Positions 8,781 through 16,468 of a stretch of DNA of 64,000 nucleotides are shown in pieces. The stretch is from Candidatus Dormiibacterota bacterium (GTDB lineage Bacteria > Vulcanimicrobiota > Vulcanimicrobiia > Vulcanimicrobiales > Vulcanimicrobiaceae). The position numbers were made by a program, and so were the translations under genes. Numbering within the stretch: the stretch's first letter is position 1; every line of letters starts with the position of its first letter. Location of the stretch: the NCBI GenBank assembly GCA_035532035.1, contig DATKRS010000029.1:186001-250000 (forward strand), in the 5' to 3' direction. The notes beneath the pieces were generated by a model, which saw nothing but the letters and a program-made list of their open reading frames with translations, had not been told where the DNA came from and made no database searches.

Positions 8781-10006
8781 TGGCTGAGCCTCGGAGCGGG
8801 GTCGATCGGCTTTCCGTTGTAGCGGATCTCGAAGTGGACGTGGGGACCGGTCGAATACCCCGTGTTCCCCGAGGCGGCGATGGCCTGCCCGCGCTGGACG
8901 ACCTGTCCTGCCGAGACGTAGAACGCGGAGAGATGCCCGTAGCCGGTCGAGTAGTGATTACCGTTGTCGATCAAAATGTAGTTTCCGTATCCACCATACC
9001 ATTGTGCCATGATAACCGTCCCTGCCGCCGCGGCGGTTACGGTGGTTCCCACCGGAACCGCGATGTCGAGCCCTGGGTGAAAATCCGGTCCGCCGCCAAA
9101 AGGATTCGATCGCCAGCCGAACGGCGAGGTGATGGGGCCGGTAACCGGCCACGAGAAGCGTCCGTTGGAGCGGATGGGCGCGCCGGCGATCCCGGCTGCG
9201 CGCCGGCCCGATGCTTGCTCCGCTTCGATCTCCCGCGTGCGCAGCTGGATCAGCGCTTCGAGCTGCGCTTCTTGGGCCGCAGAGAGATCTTCCATGTTCG
9301 CAACTTGCGTCGCGATGTGTCGCCGGTCGCTATCGGCGAGAGAGACGAGGTTGACGCGCTCGGCGGCAAGCGACCCCAGTTGCGAGCGCGCCTGCGCTTG
9401 CTGCTGCTCCTCGTCCTGAAGCGCGACTTGGTTCGCTTCGAGCGCGCGCTCGGTGGAGAGAACGCGCTTGGCCGCTGCCTGCCGCTGGCGCACGACGCGC
9501 TGGTTCGCGGCGATCAGCAGGCGCAGGTCGTCCCACGACTCGACGAAGTCGCTAAACGATCTTGCCGCCAGCAGCACGCTCAGGTAGTTTGGCGAGCCGT
9601 ATTCGTAGATGTCGACGAGCCTGTGGCGAAGCAGGGAGTCTTGGAGCTGCAGCGAGCGTTGCGCGGCCACGAGCTGCAGCGCGTACCAATGTAAGCGCCG
9701 CTCCGTCTCGTGCTGCTCGGCGCCGAGATGCGAGAGCGTGGCGTCGACCGTCGAGATCGCGGCGTTGGTCTGATCGAGCTGCGACTGGAGATCGTTCACC
9801 CGCGCAGCCGCGGCGTGGAGCTGCACGCGTTTGACGTGCAGGCGCCGATGCAGTTCCTCGGTGCGCAATCGCTGCGCTCTGATGCGCTGCTCGAGCGTCC
9901 TCATGTGCTGCACGTGCTCTTCGTGCAGGCGTACGCTCGCGCGGGACGCCGCCGCCGCACCGGCGGGCATTGCCACGAGCAGCAGGCAGGCGAGCAGCCG
10001 TCGCAT
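8777..10006 (-). CDS. Coiled-coil M23 (LytM) peptidase, EnvC/NlpD-like
   Basis: A 409-residue exported protein: signal peptide (MRRLLACLLLVAMPAGAAAA), a long Arg/Gln/Leu-rich coiled coil (~25-255), and a C-terminal M23 domain (GPITSPFGWRSNPFG, FHPGLDIAVP, GPHVHFEIR). The zinc ligands HxxxD and HxH are all visible, so unlike E. coli EnvC, whose LytM domain is degenerate and only activates amidases, this one should itself cut peptide cross-links (known family rule applied to the seen residues). Its ATG (10006-10004) shares a base with the ftsX stop in a TGATG junction, which argues against the upstream 11-residue extension. In other bacteria FtsEX controls such proteins through the FtsX periplasmic loop. 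Confidence 0.87.
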   Translation of the reverse strand: MRRLLACLLLVAMPAGAAAASRASVRLHEEHVQHMRTLEQRIRAQRLRTEELHRRLHVKRVQLHAAAARVNDLQSQLDQTNAAISTVDATLSHLGAEQHETERRLHWYALQLVAAQRSLQLQDSLLRHRLVDIYEYGSPNYLSVLLAARSFSDFVESWDDLRLLIAANQRVVRQRQAAAKRVLSTERALEANQVALQDEEQQQAQARSQLGSLAAERVNLVSLADSDRRHIATQVANMEDLSAAQEAQLEALIQLRTREIEAEQASGRRAAGIAGAPIRSNGRFSWPVTGPITSPFGWRSNPFGGGPDFHPGLDIAVPVGTTVTAAAAGTVIMAQWYGGYGNYILIDNGNHYSTGYGHLSAFYVSAGQVVQRGQAIAASGNTGYSTGPHVHFEIRYNGKPIDPAPRLSH

Positions 10007-10887
10007 CACGTCTGAAGATGGCGTCCGACGGCGAACCACGCAGCACTCGCGCCGATGATACCGCCGACGAGGAAGAGCTGCAGTATGAGGCTCGGGACGT
10101 CGACGGAGGCCACGTTGAACTGCACGAAGGGCAGCGCTTCGAGCATTCGCGGCCAGAGCGTTTCGCGCGCGGCGACGAGGAGCACGACCGCCGCTGCGGA
10201 TCCGAGCATTCCGACGACGAGCCCTTCGCAGATGAAGGGCATGCGAATGTACATGTTGGTTGCGCCGACCAGCTGCATGATGCCGATCTCGCGCCGGCGC
10301 GCGTAGACGGCGATGCGCGTGGTGTTCGAGATGATGATCCCCGCGACGACGAGGAAGAGGGCGATCAGCGCCATGCCGACTCGCCGGAGAACCTCGCCCA
10401 GGCGCAGGAGACGTTGCACGACTTGTTGTCCGTAGACGACGTTGCCGACCCCGGTGAGGCGGCGAAGGTCCGCTGCGACGGCGGGGACGAGCGCCGGGTC
10501 GTGCACGCGGACGCGGAACTTGTCGGGAAGCGGGTTCTCCGTGAGCAACGAGGTATCGATCACGCCGCGCGTCCGGTCTCGAAGCTCCTTCAGACCTTCG
10601 CTCTTCGGGATGAACGCGACCGACGCGATGCGCGGATCCGCGCGAAACGATGCGCGCAGCGCGGCGATCTCGTGCGGCGTCGCGTTCGGGTCCACGTAGA
10701 CGGAAATCTCGATCTGCTGCAGCATGCCGTTGCCGAGATCGGCGAGCGTCGTGCGAATGAAGAGAAACGCGCCGAGCAACATCAACGTCACCGCGACCGT
10801 GCCGATCGCGGTGAGCTGCATGAGTGAGTTGCGGGAGAAGCTCCGCGCAACCTCACCCAGAAAGAACTTGACCCTGCCCCAGTCCAA
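10006..10887 (-). CDS. ftsX: Cell division protein FtsX
   Basis: A 293-residue ABC-type integral membrane protein: one N-terminal membrane segment (~22-46), a periplasmic domain (~50-170, beginning ISVYVDPNATPHEI), then three membrane segments (~175-200, ~220-245, ~262-285) in the FtsX permease-like domain. The RRREIGIMQLVGATNMYIRMPF motif before the third segment is diagnostic of FtsX. It pairs with FtsE to transmit ATP hydrolysis to extracytoplasmic wall hydrolases. Its first 35 bases overlap the 3' end of ftsE. Confidence 0.93.
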   Translation of the reverse strand: MDWGRVKFFLGEVARSFSRNSLMQLTAIGTVAVTLMLLGAFLFIRTTLADLGNGMLQQIEISVYVDPNATPHEIAALRASFRADPRIASVAFIPKSEGLKELRDRTRGVIDTSLLTENPLPDKFRVRVHDPALVPAVAADLRRLTGVGNVVYGQQVVQRLLRLGEVLRRVGMALIALFLVVAGIIISNTTRIAVYARRREIGIMQLVGATNMYIRMPFICEGLVVGMLGSAAAVVLLVAARETLWPRMLEALPFVQFNVASVDVPSLILQLFLVGGIIGASAAWFAVGRHLQT

Positions 10888-11563
10888 GATAATAGTAACC
10901 CCGTTCCTTGTCGGTGGCGATCTTGCCGTTCTCCAGACGCACGACGCGCCGCCGCATGCGATCGACGACGGCTTGGTTATGCGTTGCCACGACGACGGTC
11001 GTTCCTTTGAGATTGATGCGCAACAGAAGGTCCACGATCTCGGTCGTATTCGCGGGATCGAGATTGCCGGTCGGCTCGTCGCAGAGCAGGATCTTCGGGT
11101 TGTTCACCAGTGCGCGCGCGATTGCCGTGCGCTGCTGCTCTCCGCCCGAGAGCTCGTCTGGATACATACGGCTGCGATGCGAGAGCCCCACGAGGTCGAG
11201 CGCGCGAGGTACCTGGCGCATGATCTCTTTCGTCGGTGCCCCCGTGACTTGCATGGCGAACGCGACATTCTCCCAGACCGTCTTGTCCGGCAAGAGCTTG
11301 AAGTCTTGAAAGACGACGCCCAGATGACGGCGCAGCGCGGGCACGCGCCGGGCGGGGAGCCGGTCGACGCGAATGCCGTCGACGGTGATTTCACCCGTCG
11401 TCGGCGGCGCTTCGCGATAGAGCAACCGGAGCAAGCTCGACTTTCCCGTGCCCGAGTGGCCGACCAGAAAGACGAACTCACCCTTCGCGATCTCTAGACT
11501 CACCTGGTCCAGAGCGCGAACGCCGTTGGGATAGAGTAGCGAGACGCCACGCAGAGAGATCAT
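10853..11563 (-). CDS. ftsE: Cell division ATP-binding protein FtsE
   Basis: ABC ATPase of 236 residues: Walker A GHSGTGKSS (~36-44), Q-loop VFQDFKLLPDKTVWENV, signature LSGGEQQR (~140) and Walker B ILLCDEPTGNLD (~160). The VFQDFKLL segment and length are typical of FtsE. A ~14-residue extension beyond the usual FtsE end (YYYLGLGQGQVLSG) lies where the frame runs over the ftsX start. First gene of the operon ftsE-ftsX-M23-ctp-ctp. Only 48 bases separate its start from the divergent acyl-CoA dehydrogenase, so promoters must sit in this gap or overlap the genes. Confidence 0.93.
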   Translation of the reverse strand: MISLRGVSLLYPNGVRALDQVSLEIAKGEFVFLVGHSGTGKSSLLRLLYREAPPTTGEITVDGIRVDRLPARRVPALRRHLGVVFQDFKLLPDKTVWENVAFAMQVTGAPTKEIMRQVPRALDLVGLSHRSRMYPDELSGGEQQRTAIARALVNNPKILLCDEPTGNLDPANTTEIVDLLLRINLKGTTVVVATHNQAVVDRMRRRVVRLENGKIATDKERGYYYLGLGQGQVLSG

Positions 11564-11587
11564 CGTGGAAGGGAGGGTTTTGCGCAG

Positions 11588-11611
11588 GGCCCGGACCTAT
11601 ACCTTCGGGCC
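11588..11611 (+). promoter_or_regulatory. Inverted repeat abutting the acyl-CoA dehydrogenase start
   Basis: GGCCCG (11588-11593) and CGGGCC (11606-11611) form a 6-bp stem with a 12-base loop (GACCTATACCTT); the last base lies directly before the ATG at 11612. No Shine-Dalgarno site is visible between them. It may be a transcription-factor operator in the short divergent region or a hairpin affecting translation. The role is unknown. Confidence 0.3.
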
Positions 11612-12760
11612 ATGGACTTCGACCTAACGCCGGATCAGCTCGCAATTCAACGTCTCGCGCGAGAGTTCGCGCAAAACGAGGTCCGTCCGCGGGCCGAGGA
11701 GATGGACCGCGAGGAGCGCTTCCCCTACGATTTGGTGGCGAAAATGGGTGCGCTGGGATTCTTCGGTCTTCCGTTTCCCGAGGAATTCGGCGGGGTCGGC
11801 GCCGACACGATGAGTTATGCGCTCGCCGTCATGGAGATCGCGCGAGCGGATGCGTCGACTGCGATTACTCTGGCCGCCGCGGTCTCGCTCGGCGCGATGC
11901 CCTTTCACCTTTTCGGAACGAAGGCGCAGAAAGAGCGCTACCTCGTTCCGCTGGCACAAGGCAAGCAGCTTTGGGGATTCGGATTGACCGAGCCCGAGGC
12001 GGGAAGCGACGCGGCGAACTGCAAGACGCGCGCCGTGCTCGAGAACGGCGCGTGGAGAATCAACGGGACCAAGGCGTTCATCACCAACTCCGGCACCGAC
12101 GTTACGGGCGGCACGACGATCACGGCCGTCACCGGAGTTCGCGACGACGGCAAGTCCGAGATATCGAACATCGTCGTGCCGCAGGAGACCCCCGGCTTCA
12201 CGCGGAGCCGCAAGTATCGCAAGATGGGCTGGCGCGCTTCTGACACGCGCGAGCTGTCGTTCGCCGACGCTGCCGTACCCGAAGATCATCTCCTGGGCCG
12301 GCGCGGTGAAGGCTTTCGTCAGTTTCTCACGATCCTCGACGGCGGCCGCATCTCGGTCGCCGCGCTCTCCGTGGGTCTCGCGATGGGCGCGTACGACGAG
12401 GCCATGAACTATGCGAAAGAGCGACACGCATTCGGCCAAGCGATTGCCTCCTTTCAAGCGATCCAGTTCAAGCTCGTCGACATGATCGTGCAGATCGAGC
12501 ATGCCAAGCTCATGATGCTCAAGGCAGCGTGGGAGAAAGATCACGGACGCGATTACGTTTACAGCGCGAGCCTCGCCAAGCTCTATGCCGGCGAGGTGTC
12601 GCATCGCGTCGTCAACGATGCCGTTCAGATTCACGGCGGCTACGGCTTCATCGATGAATATCCCGTGTCGCGCATGTATCGCGATCAAAAGATCAACGAG
12701 ATCGGCGAGGGAACGAACGAAGTCCAGCGGATGATTCTCGCGAAGCTCATCGGAGTCTGA
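11612..12760 (+). CDS. Acyl-CoA dehydrogenase
   Basis: FAD enzyme of 382 residues, full family length. It oxidises acyl-CoA to trans-2-enoyl-CoA, passing electrons to ETF. Visible motifs: N-terminal helix bundle starting MDFDLTPDQLAIQRLAREFA, FGLTEPEAGSDA (FAD/substrate binding, ~127), WRINGTKAFITNSG, GRRGEGFRQFLTILDGGRI, RHAFGQAIASFQAIQF, QIHGGYGFIDEYPVSRMYRD and GEGTNEVQR, whose Glu is the catalytic base of short-chain and medium-chain enzymes. Closest in feel to short/branched-chain (butyryl-CoA-like) members; substrate cannot be fixed from sequence. It is a lone gene, with no ETF or thiolase nearby. Lysine degradation through kdd/kamA ends in butyryl-type intermediates, so a link is possible but speculative. 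Confidence 0.92.
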   Translation: MDFDLTPDQLAIQRLAREFAQNEVRPRAEEMDREERFPYDLVAKMGALGFFGLPFPEEFGGVGADTMSYALAVMEIARADASTAITLAAAVSLGAMPFHLFGTKAQKERYLVPLAQGKQLWGFGLTEPEAGSDAANCKTRAVLENGAWRINGTKAFITNSGTDVTGGTTITAVTGVRDDGKSEISNIVVPQETPGFTRSRKYRKMGWRASDTRELSFADAAVPEDHLLGRRGEGFRQFLTILDGGRISVAALSVGLAMGAYDEAMNYAKERHAFGQAIASFQAIQFKLVDMIVQIEHAKLMMLKAAWEKDHGRDYVYSASLAKLYAGEVSHRVVNDAVQIHGGYGFIDEYPVSRMYRDQKINEIGEGTNEVQRMILAKLIGV

Positions 12761-12820
12761 CGGGGCTCCGGCCGCGGCTGCTCGAAGTTATCGCTTGCGC
12801 TGCAGGCGCAGGAGGGTTCC

Positions 12821-13372
12821 ATGTTCGCACGACTCATCGTAGCCACGACGCTTGCGGCGGTGGCAGCGACCGCGGCCGCTTCGGCCTCTCTCGGCCTGGG
12901 AACCAAGGCTCCCGATTTCACGGCGCAGGCCTCCCTGGGCGGCACCGTCTATACGTTCAATCTCGCCGACGCGCTCAAGAAGGGTCCGGTCGTCCTCTAC
13001 TTCTATCCGGCGGCCTTCACGCCCGGATGTACGATCGAGGCGCACGACTTCGCCGCGGCAATCGATCAATACAAGGCGCTCGGCGCGACGGTCATAGGCG
13101 TCTCGCACGACACGATCGCCACCCTCAATCGTTTTTCAGTAAGCGAGTGCCGCAGCAAGTTTCCCGTCGCGGCCGATCCGCAGCTAACCGTGGCGAAGGC
13201 TTACGACGCCGTTCTTCCGCAAAATACGGCCTATGCGAACCGCACCTCGTACGTGATCGTGCCTGATGGAACGATCATCTACACGTATACGAACCTGGAT
13301 CCGTCGCAGCACGTCGCGAACACGCTCGCCGCGCTGCGAGGCTGGGAGCGGGCGCACCCCTCGCCGCATTGA
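12821..13372 (+). CDS. Exported peroxiredoxin, AhpC/TSA (PrxQ/BCP-like)
   Basis: A 183-residue protein with a signal peptide (MFARLIVATTLAAVAATAAASA) and a thioredoxin-like peroxiredoxin fold. The peroxidatic cysteine is in FTPGCTIEAHDF (about residue 68), matching the PGCT motif of PrxQ/BCP. The helical second cysteine five residues later, common in BCP, is absent; a distal cysteine in SECRSKFP could be the resolving one. Reduces peroxides in the periplasm. ATG 12821 follows GCAGGAGGGTTCC, a good ribosome site. The gene lies 60 bases after the acyl-CoA dehydrogenase. Confidence 0.85.
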   Translation: MFARLIVATTLAAVAATAAASASLGLGTKAPDFTAQASLGGTVYTFNLADALKKGPVVLYFYPAAFTPGCTIEAHDFAAAIDQYKALGATVIGVSHDTIATLNRFSVSECRSKFPVAADPQLTVAKAYDAVLPQNTAYANRTSYVIVPDGTIIYTYTNLDPSQHVANTLAALRGWERAHPSPH

Positions 13373-13430
13373 GGCAACACCCACGCGCGCAGGTGCCCTG
13401 ACCTGGCCCGTCGCGATATGATGTACGGAC

Positions 13431-13440
13431 ATACATGTAT
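13431..13440. promoter_or_regulatory. Palindrome ATACATGTAT, possible toxin-antitoxin operator
   Basis: A perfect 10-bp AT-rich palindrome in a GC-rich context, 22 bases upstream of the ATG of the antitoxin-like remnant. VapB/MazE antitoxins bind palindromes just upstream of their own genes, so this could be the relic operator. Too short to stand alone as evidence. Confidence 0.25.
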
Positions 13441-13462
13441 ATCTTCGAAAGTGCGTACGGCC

Positions 13463-13586
13463 ATGCTCGTTGCTAAATGGGGGAATAGCCTCGATCTCGT
13501 AGAGCGACCGGCTCTCCCTCTGCGACGCTTTCATCGTTGCGGCAGCGGAATCGATTGCGCTCGTAGTCAATACGGTGCGTTTAGGC
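13463..13586 (+). pseudogene. Decayed VapBC-type toxin-antitoxin remnant
   Basis: ATG 13463 opens with MLVAKWGNSL, the near-universal start of AbrB/MazE-type VapB antitoxins, but the similarity stops after ten residues. In another frame, from about 13506, the sequence reads DRLSLCDAFIVAAAES, very like the C-terminal LSxxDAxIVAAA helix of VapC PIN-domain toxins. So an antitoxin start and a toxin end appear to be joined by a deletion of the middle, with the remains running up to the transposon's target duplication. Both matches are short and judged by eye; a chance match of one is possible, of both in the right order less so. Confidence 0.4.
13578..13586. repeat. Left 9-bp target-site duplication of the transposon
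   Basis: CGTTTAGGC lies immediately outside the left terminal inverted repeat and is repeated exactly at 17341-17349 immediately outside the right one. A 9-bp duplication is typical of IS1-family insertion. Confidence 0.9.
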
Positions 13587-13605
13587 GGTAGTGGTCCCTT
13601 TTGAA
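13587..13605 (+). repeat. Left terminal inverted repeat
   Basis: GGTAGTGGTCCCTTTTGAA, an exact reverse complement of the right end (17322-17340). Identity ends abruptly after 19 bp on the inner side. Confidence 0.93.
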
Positions 13606-13652
13606 TCCGCTGTGAGGTAGGATTCGGTGCGGGCTTGTGCTACGCTTGGGGT

Positions 13653-13892
13653 ATGCCTAAGCGGTCTCGCAAGCCCCCATCCGATCCGAACCTAGCGGCT
13701 CGGTCCATACTCGATCAAGTCACAGGCGAATCGGAGAAGGTTCAGCCGCTGGAGAAGAACGCGGCGGCAGTCGAGCTAGGACGCAGAGGCGGCCTACGCG
13801 GCGGACCAGCGCGAGCGAAGAAACTAACCGCCGTGCAGCGTAAAGCGAGCGCCAAGAAAGCGGCGATCGCCCGGTGGGGGAAAAAGCGCTAA
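13653..13892 (+). CDS. Small basic Gly-rich cargo protein (unknown function)
   Basis: A 79-residue protein, strongly basic. Its second half reads ELGRRGGLRGGPARAKKLT followed by an Ala/Lys-rich helix ending ARWGKKR; a G-x-R-G-G-x-x-G-G-x-A-R-A-x-x-L-T pattern that I recall from many small hypothetical proteins around mobile elements. The pattern suggests nucleic-acid binding, but no function is established. ATG 13653 is preferred over an in-frame upstream ATG at 13635. It lies just inside the left end and its stop overlaps by four bases the stop of the convergent ATPase gene. Confidence 0.7.
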   Translation: MPKRSRKPPSDPNLAARSILDQVTGESEKVQPLEKNAAAVELGRRGGLRGGPARAKKLTAVQRKASAKKAAIARWGKKR

Positions 13893-15331
13893 GCTCCCAG
13901 GGCGTCCTTAATAGGTAATGCAATGGAATCCAAGATGGCGGACTTCGTACAGTGTGTTGTCCATGCACCGCACATAGCTTGCCAAAGGACCTCCGTGCCC
14001 ACAACCAAGGAATCGGCAGCGCTCCGTACCCATTCGTGATGATCCGCTATCGTGATGCTCTTGTTTAGCGCGTCGATGGTTTCCGACGCGCTTCTACCGA
14101 TCTTATCATGTACTCCTATCCAAGCGATTTGCTTTAGGGCTCCGAACACGACACGCTCCGGCGCGTCCTCACCGGGTAGTAGGTTACAACCAACCGATTT
14201 GTCCTGATCCCCGTCGAGAAACACAACTGTGGGTCTGCCAAATCGTTTTCCCGAAACCATTTGACCGAGGGCATGCCCAACCGAAGCGCTCCCATAGGGG
14301 AGAACCTTTATCCGACTCAAGACCTCCCGTTCGTTTGCGGCGACTAAAGCCTCGGTCACAAAAATGACCGACATTTTATCCTCGACGTAAACGTCGCATT
14401 CCGGATGCGGTTCGTCATCCATGCGCGTCATCGCGAAATCCGGACTGACGCCCGTGATGATCGTCTTACCAGAAGCGCCATCCATGATATAAACGCGACC
14501 TTCAGGCGGCAGCTCGTCAAGCACGTACGGAGAGTGCGTGCTCAGGATAATCTGAACTTCCTTCGTGCGTGCAAGGTGGGCTAAATCGTTGAGCAGTTTT
14601 CGCTGCGCTCTTGGATGCAATGAAGTCTCGACTTCGTCAATTAAGACAAGAGAATACGGGGGCTGGTCTTTCGCGAGCAATTCAGCCGCAGCAAGCTCCC
14701 CGGCACCGGTATGGAAACCTGAGTATCTGCTTCCGCCCGCCTTGAGGACAGGGATAAATCTCTTGTTATCAGCCGTGGTCGTCGATAGACCGGCGCCTGC
14801 GTACTCGCGTCCCATGACGGCGGACAATCGCGCCAATTTATCGGCGTCAAAAGCCTTGTGAGTGCCCTCAGACGCTCCAGGTGTCAACAACTTCGAGTAG
14901 CCGACCCGTGCTCCCACCGGCTGGATTCGACGAAGGTCGATGTTCTCAACGTCCCGCCGCGGGCGACCAGGGTTACCGCGCCAGCGGGGTCCCGGCTTGC
15001 GGATCGAGGCTTCTTGTGACTTGCCGCCTTGTTTGAAAGAGTATCGAATGGACGCTTTGCTTACTTTCTCAAACGGTGTGTCCGGAAAGAAATCGGATGC
15101 GTACCGTTCGTGCCCGGACGTAACGGCGTACGCGGCCGCGGCAGCTTGGAGTATCGTGCTCTTGCCGGACCCGTTCTCGCCGACCAGGGCGACGATGGGA
15201 AAGGCGAAGGTCACCCGTTGCCCCGTCCAGCCCCTTATCCCGTCGATCTCGACCCAATCGAGACGTTGGGGCCAGGACGTTCCCGTTAGCCATTTGGCTT
15301 GTAGACGGCGCATTTCGTTCGACAGCGGCAT
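13889..15331 (-). CDS. OLD-like AAA ATPase with C-terminal TOPRIM-like domain (cargo)
   Basis: 480 residues from ATG 15331 (upstream in-frame ATG at 15406 is less likely; GAGAGGTG sits before 15331). Walker A is GENGSGKST (51-59) and Walker B LVLIDEVETSLHP, with a following ILSTHSPYVLDELP segment, as in AAA_15/AAA_21 and OLD-family ATPases of the SMC/ABC type. Beyond ~305 come VYVEDKMSVIF and VVFLDGDQD, which fit the Glu and DxD of a TOPRIM nuclease. OLD-like ATPase-nucleases act in phage defence (OLD of P2, GajA of Gabija, the split pair in PARIS), so defence is plausible but not shown. No Gabija GajB helicase or other partner lies beside it. It is transcribed against the transposase. Confidence 0.75.
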   Translation of the reverse strand: MPLSNEMRRLQAKWLTGTSWPQRLDWVEIDGIRGWTGQRVTFAFPIVALVGENGSGKSTILQAAAAAYAVTSGHERYASDFFPDTPFEKVSKASIRYSFKQGGKSQEASIRKPGPRWRGNPGRPRRDVENIDLRRIQPVGARVGYSKLLTPGASEGTHKAFDADKLARLSAVMGREYAGAGLSTTTADNKRFIPVLKAGGSRYSGFHTGAGELAAAELLAKDQPPYSLVLIDEVETSLHPRAQRKLLNDLAHLARTKEVQIILSTHSPYVLDELPPEGRVYIMDGASGKTIITGVSPDFAMTRMDDEPHPECDVYVEDKMSVIFVTEALVAANEREVLSRIKVLPYGSASVGHALGQMVSGKRFGRPTVVFLDGDQDKSVGCNLLPGEDAPERVVFGALKQIAWIGVHDKIGRSASETIDALNKSITIADHHEWVRSAADSLVVGTEVLWQAMCGAWTTHCTKSAILDSIALPIKDALGA

Positions 15332-15466
15332 GGAGCACCTCTCAGCGGCGGGTTCTAGCGGCACTATAGCTAGAACAGCGCCGCGGTACAACCACAATAA
15401 GGCCATGATTCATCCAACTATTTCCGGATACCTGCAGCGCTATACCGAATCGGCGCCCCTTTACGC

Positions 15467-15496
15467 TTGACAAATCCGAGACCGGTCACGCATAAT
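15467..15496 (+). promoter_or_regulatory. tnpA: Promoter of the transposase gene (TTGACA-N18-CATAAT)
   Basis: A consensus -35 TTGACA (15467-15472) and -10 CATAAT (15491-15496) with an 18-base spacer. The transcription start would fall at about 15503, next to the ATG at 15504, so the mRNA may be leaderless. The match is closer to the housekeeping consensus than anything seen in front of the host genes. Confidence 0.55.
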
Positions 15497-15503
15497 GGGG
15501 AGT

Positions 15504-16358
15504 ATGAACCGTCTCCCGCTGGCCCTCCGCGTTCAGGCCCTCTCGGCGCTCGTCGAGGGGAACTCCATCCGTGGGACCTGCCGTATGGTCGGGATCGACA
15601 AGAAAACCATCCTTCGGCTCCTGGCCGACGTGGGCGATGCCTGCGAAGCCTACCTCGACGAAACGCTGCGCGGTCTCAAGTGCAAGCGGCTCCAGCTCGA
15701 TGAAATCTGGAGCTACTGCCACGCGAAGGAACGGAATCTCAAGCCGCACCTGCGCGGAGCCGATGGCGTCGGCGACCTTTGGACTTGGGTCGCCATCGAC
15801 GCGGACACCAAGTTAATCGCGTCATGGTATCTCGGGAAGCGGCTCAAAGAGGACGCGGACGCCTTCGTTCGCGACCTCGCTTCGCGCGTCGATTCACCGG
15901 AGGTACAGATCACGACGGACGGCCTCGGTTCCTACGCAGAAGCGATCCGTCGCCACTTCGCACGCGCTGACTACGGCACGGAGGTTAAGGATTACGGGCT
16001 TCTCGACGATGAATCGCCTGAGCGCAAGTATAGCCCGATGGTCGTGAAGAGCGTTCAGCGCACGAAAGCTTGGGGCGTTCCCGATCTCGACCATATTTCG
16101 ACCGCCTACGTTGAGCGACAGAACCTCACGATGCGTGTGTCGATGCGTCGGTTCACGCGGCTAACGAATGGCTTCTCGAAGAAGGCCGAGAACCTACAGC
16201 GAGCAATCGCCTTGAACTTCGCCTACTACAATTTCTGCCGCAAGCACTCGACGATCAAGACGACGCCAGCAATCGCAGCAGGGCTCACGGATCGCCTCTG
16301 GACACTCCACGATCTCGCAAACTTGCCTGATCTCATGCGCGGTGGGCTAGCGGCATGA
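15504..16358 (+). CDS. IS1-family DDE transposase
   Basis: A 284-residue single-frame transposase. N-terminal helix-turn-helix (EGNSIRGTCRMVGIDKKTILR) followed by the DDE core: CKRLQLDEIWSY (first Asp), QITTDGLGSYAEA (second Asp) and YVERQNLTMRVSMRRFTRLT (Glu). YVERQN and YYNFCRKHSTIKTTPA are characteristic of the single-ORF IS1-like group. Cuts and joins the 19-bp ends. ATG 15504 (MNRLPLALR) is the usual start of this group; ATG 15495 overlaps the -10 element and would not be transcribed. Full length, no frameshift, so the element may still be active. Confidence 0.93.
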   Translation: MNRLPLALRVQALSALVEGNSIRGTCRMVGIDKKTILRLLADVGDACEAYLDETLRGLKCKRLQLDEIWSYCHAKERNLKPHLRGADGVGDLWTWVAIDADTKLIASWYLGKRLKEDADAFVRDLASRVDSPEVQITTDGLGSYAEAIRRHFARADYGTEVKDYGLLDDESPERKYSPMVVKSVQRTKAWGVPDLDHISTAYVERQNLTMRVSMRRFTRLTNGFSKKAENLQRAIALNFAYYNFCRKHSTIKTTPAIAAGLTDRLWTLHDLANLPDLMRGGLAA

Positions 16359-16468
16359 AACTGCTAGGATGAACATTTGTGCGAAGCGGTTGCCGCATCA
16401 AATAGCTACGGTTGGCGACTTTCTCGCTTCGGTGTGCGGACCTGCGTTGAAAGAACAGCACGGGCAAA

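Noticed and set aside
13889-15331. Gabija or PARIS defence system
   Set aside because: Only one ATPase gene is present; no GajB helicase and no separate TOPRIM (AriB-like) gene lies beside it, so naming a known system would go beyond the evidence.
15407-16400. A small IS made only of the transposase, nested in a larger island
   Set aside because: No inverted repeats or target duplication were seen around the transposase alone; the only matched ends are at 13587 and 17340.
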